From Elysia marginata (Eukaryota > Mollusca > Gastropoda > Plakobranchidae), in contig BMAT01009968.1 in assembly GCA_019649035.1 (NCBI GenBank), positions 137,066 to 178,571 on the forward strand: 41,506 nucleotides of DNA. Direction: 5' to 3'. Below are positions 23,622-35,524 of this stretch, piece after piece. Position 1 is the first letter of the stretch; each line of letters opens with the position of its first letter. Under the pieces are notes generated by a model that had not been told where the DNA came from, ran no database searches, and saw nothing but the letters and a program-made list of their open reading frames with translations. A program made the position numbers and the translations under genes.

Positions 23622-25345
23622 TGTAACATGGCCTACCCTTCATCCATGAGCCGGTGGCGAAAGGCAACATTAATCAGGCTTAATATGTCTTAAAATCACG
23701 ACAGTCAGTCTTCACTCAAACCAAGTGCAGTCGTATAGCTAGCGATCACAATTTTTTTCAGTTTCAAAACTATGCCCGAAATGTTATTGAACCTTTTGGT
23801 TGATGTCCACAACGATGTTTGTTCTCTTTAAGAAAGTAAATGATTAATGAGACGCGCGGTTAATCTAATTGTAATTATGAGCATTTACAGTCGTAAAAAT
23901 TAAAAACGTAGAGGATTGGCTGCTTTTTTAACAAGGACGAGTAACTAATGTTTTGCATATAATATTATACGGTACATAAATAAATCAGATACTCTGAGCT
24001 TAATAAACTGTCTAGCACATTTCACAACAAAGCATTGATAAGAGATGAAGCTCTCACGATTTGCAACCCCTGACACTCATAGAGAGACACCTTCCTACGT
24101 ACAGAATGAGTACAGCGGTGCAAAGACCTAACTTCTTCTTGGTTTAAAACAGCAACAAAACACAGGCGAACATCAGCAGACCCGCAGACACGCCAACGCT
24201 GATGATCCCAGCAAAGCTTGTCCTGCAACTTCACACATCGTTTGAAGACACTCACATGATAGGAAGACTGATGGGGGCCTGAGAAAGTTTCTTTTTTCTT
24301 AAGATTTAGGGTTATGAAAAAATTCAGTAGGCCGAAATGCTCGAGTGCCGTCATCTAGCACATCCAAGCCCCTCCCCTTAATCATGGTTCAAAAAGCATT
24401 TAAATGAGCGACCGAAATTTTTAAACTGGTTTCCCTGCCTGAATGTAACAACACTCAAAATGTATGCGCTACTAGTTTAAGTTTTAGCCGTGGCACGACT
24501 GACTCAGTATTCAACCATTTAAACGAAGTAAAGATGTGTAGGAAACGTTGTTAGGTTTAGTTGCGTTAACAGGGCCCACTAAACAAATAAAGAAAGATGT
24601 AGCCGGGAGGGAAAGTTAAACATCTTTTTGGACTGGAAAAACACAAAGTCTCGGACCCTGAATGCCAAAATCTGAGCCAAGCTGGAGAATATTTGGCATT
24701 TAAACATTTTCGAGGGCTTTGGTGCACGCTCTCACATGCATATGACTGTACATATCAGCACCTGTAGGCTTTTATTTTGCTAAATATACGTAACTGTTAG
24801 CAGAATTTACTAAAAGCGAAACTTATCTTCTCAAAGCACAACCACAAGAATGCCTTAAAACCTTATTATTCTGTATATGGATGCGGCGAACATATCTGTA
24901 GGGAAATCATGCTGTTTACAGCAAATCGCAACTTCCTAATACGTCGAATTAACAAACCGTAATCTAAATAAGAAACTTATAACTACTCGAAATATGAGAA
25001 TGGCTTTTATAATACTAATTTATCCGTAGAAGTTATAACACACAGCTCAATACGCTAAGCCATAGGAATGTTTTCAATCAAGACTTTATTAAGTCCTAAT
25101 TGGTCCTGTAATCGACGAAGAGGAGCAAAATATTCAGGCTGAAGCTAAATGTAGGCCTATGTATATTAGATCTCTATAAACGACTTGTTCCACTTGGTTT
25201 CTTCCCTTTCGTCTACCTCAATAAAGCAGCCAAACAAGAACCTGCACACAAAAGCAAGTCATGTGTGAAGATTAAGTCAGTGAGACGAAGGCCAATGTCA
25301 GCGTCAAGAAAAAAACAAACAGCCAAACCAGAGAACTCGGCCAAA
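23622..25345. other. Upstream flank of the TRIM-like gene
   Basis: Apart from the exon-like segment at 24144-24222, nothing is recognised. One TAGGCCTA lies at 25152-25159. Confidence 0.5.
24144..24222 (-). CDS. Possible terminal exon or gene fragment with a membrane segment
   Basis: After an AG acceptor at 24224-24223 the minus strand reads TSFAGIISVGVSAGLLMFAC then VLLLF and a TAA. That is a 23-residue hydrophobic stretch of ideal length for a membrane helix. The local sequence is GC-richer than the flanks. Beyond the stop the same frame reads TKKK, the charge pattern expected just inside a type I membrane protein, so the stop could mark a broken gene. The pyrimidine tract is poor. A competing 110-residue frame (24354-24022) starts at an ATG on the same strand. 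No extracellular part was found. Confidence 0.2.
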
Positions 25346-25675
25346 CCCTGAGGACGTTGGTTGGTTGGTTGGATAAATTTTTGACGTCCCAGTCAACTTC
25401 GAGGTTATATCAGAGACGGCACTGGGGACAATTGAAAACGTGCTGCCACACTGTGATGTAAAGAGCGCTTGCGTACACCTCACCCAGTCATATTATCCTG
25501 ACACCGAGCCGACGAGACTTAACACTAAATCCATAATGCCAGACACTAGGCGGATCAGCTGCTAATACCACGTTTAAAGTCCTTGGTTTGACTGGGACGG
25601 GAATCGAACCACGCACCTCCCGATCTCTGAGCGAGTGTCTTACCGCTAGGCCACAGAGCCGGTCCCTGAGGACGT
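25346..25675 (-). mobile_element. tRNA-derived SINE with 12-bp target-site duplication
   Basis: The body (25358-25663) reads on the minus strand. It starts ACCGGCTCTGTGGCCTAGCG, containing an A-box-like TGGCCTAGCGG, and has a B-box GGTTCGATTCC near 25605, the internal promoter of a tRNA-derived SINE. It ends in a repeated CCAA tail next to GGATAAA in plus orientation. Both ends are flanked by the identical 12-mer CCCTGAGGACGT (25346-25357 and 25664-25675), showing insertion by target-primed reverse transcription. A 306-bp body and an intact duplication indicate a full-length, fairly young copy. The 63-residue frame across it is not a gene. The partner LINE is not visible here. Confidence 0.9.
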
Positions 25676-26275
25676 ACATAAAACAAAAACCATAGGCCTA
25701 ACGCCGAACCTTCCTGCTTTAATCACCATCGACACAGAGTGATGAGATAAAATATTTTGAGACTATGGATAAGTTTTTTTATTCAAATTGCCAAGGTCAA
25801 CACAATGCTATTGCATCGTATGACATTAAAAAGATCGTATGTGTACAATAATTTTGATCAATTCAAAAGTATCCATGGAAGGAGAAGACGTAGGCATAAC
25901 TTCATCCTATTAAATATTTTTTAAACATAAGACTTTGTAAGCGGAAGAGAAATTTATCGGGTGTAAGTGCTTTAAAGACAAGAATGGAATCTATTGAGAA
26001 TAGGGGCAAGTAGGACTGAGTATGCGAAAGAATACGATACACAGTGACAAAGGCAGTTGGGCACAGATAGAAACATTTCAACTGAGACTCAATATATACA
26101 GACGCGATGTAGGAACGGTGTTTTCTTATTGAAAATTGTCAACACATTTTTTCGTAACCGAAGATTCTTTTTAGCAAAGACCTTTTAGAGCTCAGAANCC
26201 CCCCCCCCCCTTTTTACCAATACCAGCACCCTCCTCGTATTTAGCTGCTTTTGCAACTCATCTTTACAAATGTAA

Positions 26276-26411
26276 CTACTATTACTACTGCTGCTGCTAG
26301 TACTACTTACTACTATTTACTACTGCGACTACTACTTAATACTCCTGCTACTACTGCTACTACTACTACTTACTACTGCTGCTACTACGACTACTGTTAC
26401 TACTACCACTA
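26276..26411. repeat. Imperfect (ACT)n/(CTG)n microsatellite
   Basis: ACT triplets mixed with CTG and phase slips. Confidence 0.9.
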
Positions 26412-26660
26412 CATACCAGAATAAATAGTGGATGTAGCCACTGCGCAATCAAAGAATTCGAAGATTCTAAAGGTATAAAATTAGCAGTGGAGATAAGTAG
26501 GCTTTAAGTGGAAATACCTGAAATGTCTGTCTTTAGTATGATTTGAACCTTCGAAAAAACGCGAAGGAGCACAGTGGCGACATGTTATAAGCTATGTTTC
26601 TCTAAGTGGCAAGGCGGTGGGTTCCGAAGTTAGTTTCATACCTTTAAAATTTTTAAAACA

Positions 26661-26905
26661 TACTACTACTATTACTACTACTACTNNNNNNNNNNNNNNN
26701 NNNNNNNNNNNNNNNNNNNNNNNNNNNNNNNNNNNNNNNNNNNNNNNNNNNNNNNNNACTACTACTACTACTGCTGCCGCTGCTACTTTTACTACTACTA
26801 CTACTACTACTGCTACTACTACTACCACTACAACTACTACTTCTACTACTACTACTATCACTACCACTACCACTACGACTACTACTTCTACTACTTCTCG
26901 CACTA
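26661..26905. repeat. (ACT)n microsatellite containing a 72-base N gap
   Basis: ACT triplets flank 72 undetermined bases at 26686-26757. The true repeat length is unknown. The poly-Thr and poly-Val frames are artefacts. Confidence 0.95.
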
Positions 26906-28142
26906 CTACGACCAAGACAGATGATCTGGATTTCCCATTATCATCATTTTATTTTTCTATTTGTACAACTTGAAATTTTTGTGATGATCTCTCTTGACAA
27001 TCAGTTAATTTTTTCATGTTTGCCGTCATTAGTTTTTAATAATAAGATTACCCTATTTATATGTAAGTTTACAGTTGCACAAGAAATCTAGTTGCTTTTA
27101 CATTCTTTTGAATTCATCTATTTTAATAAAAGTTTTGAGTTTCGAAAACTTTTTATAATGAAAGCAAAGTGGGATATTGCTCACTGCAAAGACGAGGTCA
27201 CAAAAAAGAATCTCTTAAAATAAAACTGTGCTTAAGGCGCTTTGTCAAACCTAAACTGGTAAAGCATTGAAAGGCTTGAGCTGGTGATACAAGTTACATA
27301 ACAACAGTGAGACTGAGAAGGGTACAGAGATGGGCAGTAGAAATATACGTAAGCAAAGCTCTGAGCACAAATGAAGCCAAACAGGTTAGAGGCTGGACAG
27401 TGAAGCGTTGCAAGAGAAAAAGAAGACATGCCACTGAACAGATAGAGGGACAGATCTACTGAGTCAGAGAGATATAGACACAGACAGGTAGAGAAGCTAG
27501 AGAAAAATACGAGATAAAACGAGAGAGAAAGATTGTGCGTTTGAAAAAGAGGAAGAGAGAGACAGACAGACAGAAAGAAAGAAAGATAGAGAAGCAGTAA
27601 GGAGACGCAGGGCAACAGTCGGGCATACAGATACTGAGATAGAGATACATATAGACACATATGTAAACACAAGGGCAGGTACTGAGGTAGGCTAGATAAA
27701 ACGTGACAATTTTCACTCTACATTCTTGTTCAGGGTTCACAAGTTGCTTGATACTGCTTCTGCAATGTTGTTCAAATAGCACTTTTTAAAAATTGAATTA
27801 CTCTTGTCTCCTCCAGGGAGACTAAAATTCATGAGGGGTTCAGAAAGCAAAGAGAGAAAATCTGTGGGCGAGATAGGGGATAACGGAGGATGCTAAATTA
27901 GGCAGAAAATAATGGTTGTTGTTTAAAAAACAATAGGAGAGGAGAGGGCGTGAGAAGGGGACCTCATAGAAAGTTGAAAAACCGGCTGGTTTGGACCTTT
28001 TCTCTTTGTTCCAAGCCTCAATCCATAGAGCATGCAATTTCGCTGTACGTTCTATTTCGTACTTTAACAATCCTCGACTGAGTAGGCTACAGGTTTCCTA
28101 AGAACATTTAATATGCATGTAGATTAGGTAGATATAAAATGT

Positions 28143-31100
28143 TTGAGTTTCCTTTGGGTTTGCAGCCAATGCTCTTCCTCCTTTACTTGTAACAACGAAA
28201 AATTCTACAGCTTTATGAAATTCTTTAAGGAAAACATTCTAGCTGAGCCTGTACCACTCCGACAAGAGTGCAATAGGTTATATCAGGAAAAAACAGTGGA
28301 AAGACGAGTCATTCTTTCTATCGAGTTGGGGATGTGTACCGTTGCTGACTCGCCGAAAGTGTACTAACACTTTTAATCATTGTATTCTCCACCACATGTA
28401 TCAAAACATATTAAACTTTACCAAACATTTTTCCACAACAAACGACCAACTTGAAATGTTTCAGATTTAAACGGCAACTTTCTAGCACGCACTCGTGGCT
28501 CCCCAATACACACTTGGGTTGGTTGGGAATGTTTTTAGGAAGCGACTGCCAAAATGATTTTTGGACTATGTGACGCTAGCAGACCAGTACTAACGTTTAA
28601 AGAAAGCGATGAGAAAAATAGACACCAGTGAAGAGAAACAGTTACCGACACATTTCTATACCACAGCCAGAGGTATTTATAACAGTGCTCAATAACTTCT
28701 AAGGAAACATAACTTGACCGGTCTGTTGTTTGCATTGTGACATTTGGGGTTTTTTTTCTTGTCAGTTGTAATTTACCAAAACAAGACAATAACTATACCA
28801 ATGCCATGTGTGGAAGAATGGCGGAAAAGCCACAGCTAAAACCTTTAGTCTTTAAAGTGACAAGTTAAAAATATTAAGGACAGAATCGAATGTGATAAAG
28901 TCTTTAAAATTTGAGTGTTCTTAGAGGTGGTCTGCCTGTTTTCTCTTAAAGTATTCATAGTTTTTATTACACACCACAGCAAAGCTATTCAGTAAAAAAC
29001 AAAACAATTCGAAATTCGTCTTTTCTCTAAATTTAAAAGAGGCATAGAAGTACACTCCGCATTTACGAACTAGTCAGGTATTGTAACAGCCTTCTACAGT
29101 ATTTAATGGCTTTGTATTTTTTATGTTCTTCATGTTACTAAAAATTAAACAAGCTTCCATATTTTCGAAGTTTATTTTACATGCTAAAACGACTACATAA
29201 TAATGTTTACGTGGCCAAAGAAATAATTATTAGAATGCATACGTTAAAAATTTTATCAGTTCTAAACAAGTATAGCCTGTTTTCTACCTATTTTTGTGTT
29301 GGGTCTTTTAAGGTCTTTAGCCGCTAGGTTTATATGCTGCTAAAAAACCTTATAAATGTAGGCTACATGTATCGACCGACATTTATTTTTGCCTTCTATA
29401 ACAACTAAGAAGGGGCACCATTGTGTTCATTTTGAAACCTATAGATTTAAGAATCATTCCAGGGTTGACTAAAATGATGGCATTGAAATTGTTAGAAATT
29501 ATTTGACATGATATGACTATGCGTTTCATCGTCAAGTTTTAGAGTATTTTTCCGGCACAGCTATAAGTTATTTGGTTGTCTAACATACACAGTTGTTATT
29601 AGGATTAGGGAAGTTCGAATGCATTTTTAAATGGCAGGGTACTTTCACTAATATTATTCCAATGCTTTTTTTCGAAATCCAATCAGTTTTGAAAATAAAT
29701 TTTGAGGTAAAATCCAAGTCATAATTTTTCCCATTGTTTTCATGAGGGTTTTTTTAGTAGAGAACTTTTATAACAACCATTCAAATGTTTTTATATGCTC
29801 AATTTTATGTCATCTACTAATTTTTTAAACAAAGCCCTTTGAAGCATCAATAAATTAATACGTTAGGCGCTTGAATATTAAATTTTACCACAATGAAGTC
29901 ATCGCCACTTCGTCACTTCGTGGTAATAATTATGTGTCATTGAGATAAAATTGTAGAAACAATCGAGGTCTACCTGAAAAGGCGGTGGTTGTTTCAGATT
30001 TTGCCGATATGGCGTCAGGAACGGAGTGGTAATATGCCCTCCACTTAACCCGTCCATTTATGAAAATTATTTTGTATCATGCACCGAGCTAATGTAAAAT
30101 TTTCAGTTGTTTCGGGTTGTTTTTTTTTTAATCAAGGTGGACACAATCACATCTCTGATTAGCCGAAGAGTGAAGGGTAAGCCCAACGCGACTCTCTTGT
30201 AACCACTCCTGTCTTAAAGCCATAATGGGCAAAATCTGAAACGATCATCAAAGTTTCTACAATTAACCGCGTGTTTTGTCAATAAAACATATTTTGGTAG
30301 TCCGAGGCCCATGATGACTCAAAACGTTTTCTTAAAGATCAATTAGGAACAAGATAAAACCTAACACATCAACAGTTAGTCTCGTTTTAGACATACAAGC
30401 CTTAAGCGACGGACTTAAAATAAGGTAAAATTTTTACTTACGTGACAAAAATAAAAGTACACGCTGATAGTAGGGGTAATTTGTATAGATCTGGTGACTC
30501 AATGACCCTATGGTTAAAGGCAATCCGACCTGACTCTATAGCGCCAAGCCATCTATTTCTCTGTTGGTCTCGTGCGTGAGTTCGCCATTGTCCATTTATC
30601 TCTTGTCTTGCCCGAGGACACACGAAGTAAATTAACACCAGAGGAAGTTTCGAAATGGACCCATTCGCTCTACTTGGTGTCAACGTCTGAGTTGAATTGG
30701 CCAATGAAAGGTCCTCATGACCATGTGCAGCGCGCGCTCGAACTGAAAACCTGGCTTGGCTAGACTAGGTAAGACCAAGACAGCGCCGGTCATTACAACT
30801 TTAAAAATCTCTTCGATAATAACCTCTGGACAAAGACCATTGGAGAGATGAACAAGAAGGTGGTGCAACGGTCAACTTACTGACCAACTATTACTCCCGA
30901 CAATAAAACATGTGTCTGGAACACATAAAATCTATGAGAAATAAACACTTAACCAGTTTTCTCCATTGGGTAAGAAGTTCAGAGTTGAATGACTTGAAGA
31001 AAAAGGAATTCTTGTCGTCGTGGTCGTCTCTGCGCTATGAAAGTTTATGGGTTTGGTTTTATATGTGCATTACCTGAAGCTAACCTGTCTTTGTGTTCTT

Positions 31101-34100
31101 CCTTTTTTTCAATCTTGGCTAAGACAGAATACAAGAAAAAAATGCTATGAAAAGTAGACAAAATAAGCGAAGACCGGACATCGCTCTACCTTTTGCACCA
31201 AGAGTTTTTTTTTTTAAAGAGGAATACACATTAGATTTTCTAATAATTATTTTGAAACAATTTCCTCTTCTATTTTTTTCTTAGTAATAATACTATAACG
31301 GTGGCTAGAAGTACTTCTTTATAACCCACACCAGCAACACTACTACAACACACGCCCATGAACAGCACCACACCTTTAGCAACTTCTCATCTAAATCATC
31401 ACACCAGCTATCATTACCGCTCAATCTCTACTAATGATGTCTAATACACTTAAACGCTTTACAGCGTTCTAAAATGCTGCGTATGTGAAGAAAATAAGGT
31501 GTAAAGCAATAAAGGATTAAAATGGCAACCCAATTAGCATACTCAACCGAATAATACAAAGCAATGGCAAGCTGTTTACGACTACATGCAGCGTTTTTAT
31601 TGGTTAGTTTGTAATATATGTGAGAAACGCACCTACAGTCACTGTGACTGATGTGCGATGGTTTTACGCTTTGGAACCATAGTAATAAGCGGAACAGAAA
31701 GGCTATTTTTATGCTAGAAGATGTTTTTCCCATATTAAATTAGTTTTGCTGCTGCCAGTTCATAAGCAATATGAACATTTATCAAGTACTCAAGATCTGG
31801 TCTATCACTTTCTTGGTACTGGTAGTTAAATTTTTATCCCAAGTGCCGGTCTTAACAGGCCCTTCTTAACTTCAGAGTGCGGGTGTCAAATAATTATTCA
31901 ATTGATGGTGATGAAACGGAGTGTGTAAAGAGGCCGCAAAGGTAAGAAAACTGGATCTATGCAAAACAGCAAAATATCTCAACTTCGTACTTTGGACCAT
32001 ATAAGTCTTATCTTGTACAATCAAGCTGATTTATAAGATGTTTTGACCAAAGCTGAGTTACTAAAACTTATCTCTGACCTCATTGGCAGTTGTGACATTA
32101 CATAGGCTATTTATAAAGAGAACACAAATCGTAGGTATCGATTACGCTTACACTGGTAAAAGACAGGTTTTTTCCCTTATCGTCAATTTAGACAACAGTA
32201 TCCATCCTAGTTTCAACATGTTAATGAGTTTTCTTCATCTTTTACATTATTGTTAATCACGTATTGAATACACTAGGTCTCAAAATCGCCTCATGAAAGG
32301 CCTACGCATAGACTCCATCCAGCATCTTCAACCTAATTGTATTACATCTTTACCACCTACCCAGATGGCGTGAGTGAGATGGAAAAGAACAATGGTGAAT
32401 ACAAGACAAAAACAAATTTTGTCTTCTACTAAAATAAAGGGAAGCATATTAATGTAAATGGGCAGGCCCCTATTAAGAGGTCACCAGAAGGCTCTAGAGT
32501 TTATTTCAGAGAGGAAACTTATTGTGGTGATATTTAAGTTGGCAGAGGGTCACTGTACTGATGAGGTACGCGTGCTGCCCTGGAGGATTGCTGGGATTCG
32601 ATTCTTTACATCACCAGCAATCAAGGGTTAAAAAAATCAATTACCCAGCATCAGAACAGCGTAAGAATTTTTATAGAGGTGGCCGTTCTAACATCATTAT
32701 TGGCCTTTCTTCTCTACATGTACTTACAAACTTTACATTGATAGTACTTATAGTTCTTGTGCTATAAAATTGAAAGAAAAAGGCCACAGTTTGTGAATTT
32801 TCTTTTTCTCTGCAATACCGAGTTTGTATGAACCACACACGCAGCATTTGGTTTGGTATTAAGGCACATTCCTATTGAGGCGTCATCGTCAAGAGTAAAG
32901 TAGCGTTAGGGCAACCAAGTAATTGGCGAACTTGATATAATTTTATGTTTGTACTCTCTATAATAAAGAGGGAAGCTAGTACAGGTACTAGGTATGCAGA
33001 GATTATACATCACGAAGTCAACAGGTTGTCAATTGTGTGACCTGCCACCTAATATGTAATGCCTTCAAAACTAGGGTACTGTAAGGAACAAGGGAAATAT
33101 TTCCACAAACAAGTGCCACCCTCTTCGAAGCTTGAATTTCATAGTAGCAATAATCTTATTTTTTAAAAGTAAAGGGTCATGAAAAATAAAATGCAATATT
33201 TTTTCATTATGACAAACATTGCTGACGAAATGAGGGGTATATCTAGTTAAATAGTATCTTATCAGTAGAGGTACCCTAGTGTGGAAATCCTGCCGAAACA
33301 AGTAGTAAATTTATATAAATCATTTAAAAACCTGCATATTGGTATGATGAGAAGAAAAATGCCAAAAAGAGACATTGAATGAAGTTCCTCAAGTCTAAAT
33401 TTTATTTTTCTTAATTACATAGGTGAGGCTGCGCAATTGCCATCAAGTACTCTGTAAAACAGATACTAGATTCTAGTGTTAGAAACAAGAACTTATTTCT
33501 ATAATTTGATAAAAAAAAAAAACATGCAATGAACGAAAGGTCAAAATTTACAAAAGACAAATCTCGGTGTGTAATTTAATAGTTGTACATGTAATGATGT
33601 AGGCTACGCCTGTCATTTTCAAGGGACAATTTTTGAATCAGACTTGCCATTAAGCGACGGTTAAGACTAGATCTATATTATTTTTTATAATGTTTTGATC
33701 AGGCATTAGGCCCTATGCAAATTTTAACTTCAATAGCAATGCCGATTCCCGTTATCGTAAATGTGAACCTGTTTTTATCATTGAAAACTTCAATTCTTGC
33801 TATTTTGTTTCATTTGCCAAGACTAGCCAGCTAAAGAGGCAACATTAGCAAAGAAATCAGTTGGTAGTTGGTACTCACCAAATAAGTAGGCTGCTGTTTT
33901 TTCCAACCTCGGCTCTATATTGATTAATACTCCTTTAGGGCCTGTGAACTTATCGGTGCGACTGCTCTGGACCCAAACAAGCGTGTTTTCCCTACACCAA
34001 TATCATCGAAGTAGGCCTATTATTTACTCAAAATCCCAATCGATCATAATGCCACTCACTGTCACATTCTGCAGCTGATTCCAAATGGTGTTTTGTTCGC

Positions 34101-34138
34101 TTTCCGTCTCTCCACAGTGTCTCCTGTTTCGTACTCAC
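28143..34138. other. Largely featureless non-coding stretch
   Basis: Apart from a degenerate tRNA-like segment near 32542, no gene is supported. A plus frame of 74 residues at 28143-28367 follows an acceptor-like TTTGCAG at 28166, and a minus frame of 88 residues at 30704-30438 has a donor-like GTAAGT at its end, but neither resembles a known protein. One TAGGCCTA lies at 34012. Confidence 0.5.
32542..32615 (+). repeat. Degenerate tRNA-like sequence or SINE head
   Basis: The segment follows a tRNA outline: a D-arm-like TGATGAGGTACGCGTG, an anticodon-arm-like middle and a T-arm-like GGGATTCGATTC. Mismatches and an inserted base in the B-box argue against a functional tRNA. It is likely an old SINE head or tRNA pseudogene. 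No tail or flanking duplication was identified. Confidence 0.35.
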
Positions 34139-34200
34139 GTGTGTTGATGAGCGGTACCGAAAAGGCGAAAACTACACACGTTCGACTCGACACTTAAATA
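34139..34200 (-). promoter_or_regulatory. Possible TATA-like promoter and 5' UTR exon
   Basis: On the minus strand TATTTAAG (about 34200-34193) lies 25-30 bases before a GC-richer leader that ends at a consensus donor CAC|GTGAGT (34139/34138). This layout fits a short non-coding first exon of a minus-strand gene. The long TRIM-like isoform starts over 10 kb further along the same strand, but a link is speculation. A 78-codon frame crosses the region and is not convincing as protein. Confidence 0.25.
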
Positions 34201-34471
34201 GAGGGTTTTGGCTTGGCAGTTGGCACAGCTTGCCTGTCGTTCGATGTTCATAAGACAGGGGAGTGGTGATGAGCCGGTCCTGACCTCACATAACACAACG
34301 CTCGAGAGCTTATAGGAACTGAGACCCCCCCCTCCCCCCGCCTTTTCCCTACCGCATAGGTCTCTTGTCATTCATTGAGTGACAAGACGACATTCATGTG
34401 CCTTGATGTCTATTTTGTTAGAAGTTTGGTTCGGCTAGAAGTCATGCCCCGCCCTCCCCCACCATGTTTAC

Positions 34472-34493
34472 CTGATGTCTTCTGTTTTGGCAT
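34472..34493 (-). CDS. Possible very short first coding exon
   Basis: The minus strand reads ATG then PKQKTS plus one base, followed by a donor CAG|GTAAAC. It is only seven codons, so chance is a real possibility. The phase (1) would fit any phase 1 acceptor. Confidence 0.12.
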
Positions 34494-34499
34494 AATATA

Positions 34500-34831
34500 A
34501 GAAATAAAAAAAGACAAATGTAGCAGCTGAGAGGGAAGTTGGTGATGGGGAAGAGGGGAGGGAGTACATATTCCAAAAAAAAAAACCAGGGGGGGGTATG
34601 AGAATGGAAAAAGTGTGGGTGGGGGTAAGGGAGAGATCTATATAAAATAGTTACACAGAGGAGTTGAAAAATAGACGGTAACAGATATGCAGGGTGGCCG
34701 ACAAACGAAGCAAAGATAAAGAGATAAAGGACAAAAAAGAGTTATATGCTCCAGACATGCAGAGGGCTAAAAAAACCTCATCTCAGACAAAAATAGCTTT
34801 CATTGTTAACAAAGTACAAACACTGGGAGAG

Positions 34832-34871
<40 letters not shown>

Positions 34872-35045
34872 GGGAGAAGGTAGAGAAAAAAGAGACAAAC
34901 AAATTAATAAGGACAAGAACTGTTGACAGTCTGGTGAAGCACGCGGATAATAGATACCAGAAGATGAAAGAGGGGATAAGTTGAACAATGAAAAGAAGAA
35001 GAGGGAGAGAAAAAGAGAGGCAGTATAAAGAGGAAAATTGCCCAC

Positions 35046-35083
<38 letters not shown>

Positions 35084-35400
35084 GGGGGAGGGGGAGAAAG
35101 AGACAAAGACGAGTTTCATTTACACCGCACCTATCAGCGTTCTACTGGGCCGATTGCTGAAGTAAAGCATAAAATATAAAGAGGAGAAGTGGGACAGGAT
35201 TAGTCAGAGAGACGGTTTACGACATAGTGAGACCAGTCAGGAGGCAGATCGTCAGAGTTGACCTTACCTATGTCATAGCCGCAGAGAAGAGGAGAAACAT
35301 TAAAAGCGGGGGAGGAGGACCGTCACAAAGAAACGCTATAGGCTTAACCAAGAGGAGGTTCAAAATGACGCCACGAAAAAATGGTTGGCGGGAGGCGGGA
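34500..35400 (+). repeat. Purine-rich strand with two (GA)n tracts
   Basis: For roughly 900 bases the plus strand is dominated by A and G, with GA microsatellites at 34827-34866 and 35047-35098 and G-runs near 34588, 34618 and 34868. Open frames here read charged Arg/Glu/Lys runs on plus and Leu/Ser runs on minus. Such mirror-like purine tracts can form triplex DNA. Confidence 0.75.
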
Positions 35401-35453
35401 GGTCATATTAACTTTGATTTGAAAATTCAAAGTAACGTTAGAAGAGAGATGAG

Positions 35454-35524
35454 TGGCCGGCACATCAAACCTCTGATTTTGCTATAAGAAAAATAGCCAA
35501 ATCAGAGGTTTGATGTGCCTGCCA
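35454..35524. repeat. Near-perfect inverted repeat (32-bp arms, 7-bp loop)
   Basis: Arms 35454-35485 and 35493-35524 pair with two mismatches. The inner 27 pairs (GGCACATCAAACCTCTGATT and on) have a single G-T-type mismatch. The loop is AAGAAAA. The transcript of either strand would fold into a long hairpin of pre-miRNA-like size. It could also be a foldback mobile remnant or a recent inverted duplication. Confidence 0.9.

Larger units (their letters stand above)
25676..28142. other. Non-coding stretch with ACT repeats and an assembly gap
   Basis: Contains TAGGCCTA at 25693-25700, an ambiguous base at 26198 next to poly-C, imperfect ACT/CTG repeats at 26276-26411, the gapped ACT repeat at 26661-26905 and purine-rich DNA at 27480-27600. 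Minus frames of 108-146 residues at 27232-27782 read Leu/Ser/Tyr-rich low-complexity peptides from the purine-rich DNA and are not called. Confidence 0.6.

Noticed and set aside
25488-25679. 63-residue minus frame
   Set aside because: Lies entirely within the SINE and includes its tRNA-like promoter.
27232-27782. Two minus frames of 108-146 residues resembling membrane proteins
   Set aside because: Hydrophobic composition comes from low-complexity purine-rich plus-strand DNA; overlapping frames look equally hydrophobic.
28143-28367. 74-residue plus frame after an acceptor-like TTTGCAG
   Set aside because: No donor or upstream exon and no recognisable motif; kept only as a remark.
30438-30763. 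Overlapping frames on both strands with a GTAAGT at one end
   Set aside because: Could be a decayed repeat, but I found no promoter boxes, tail or duplications to support a repeat call, and no protein motif.
34577-34632. Possible G-quadruplex
   Set aside because: G-runs are present but four runs with short loops are not; the first loop is over 20 bases.
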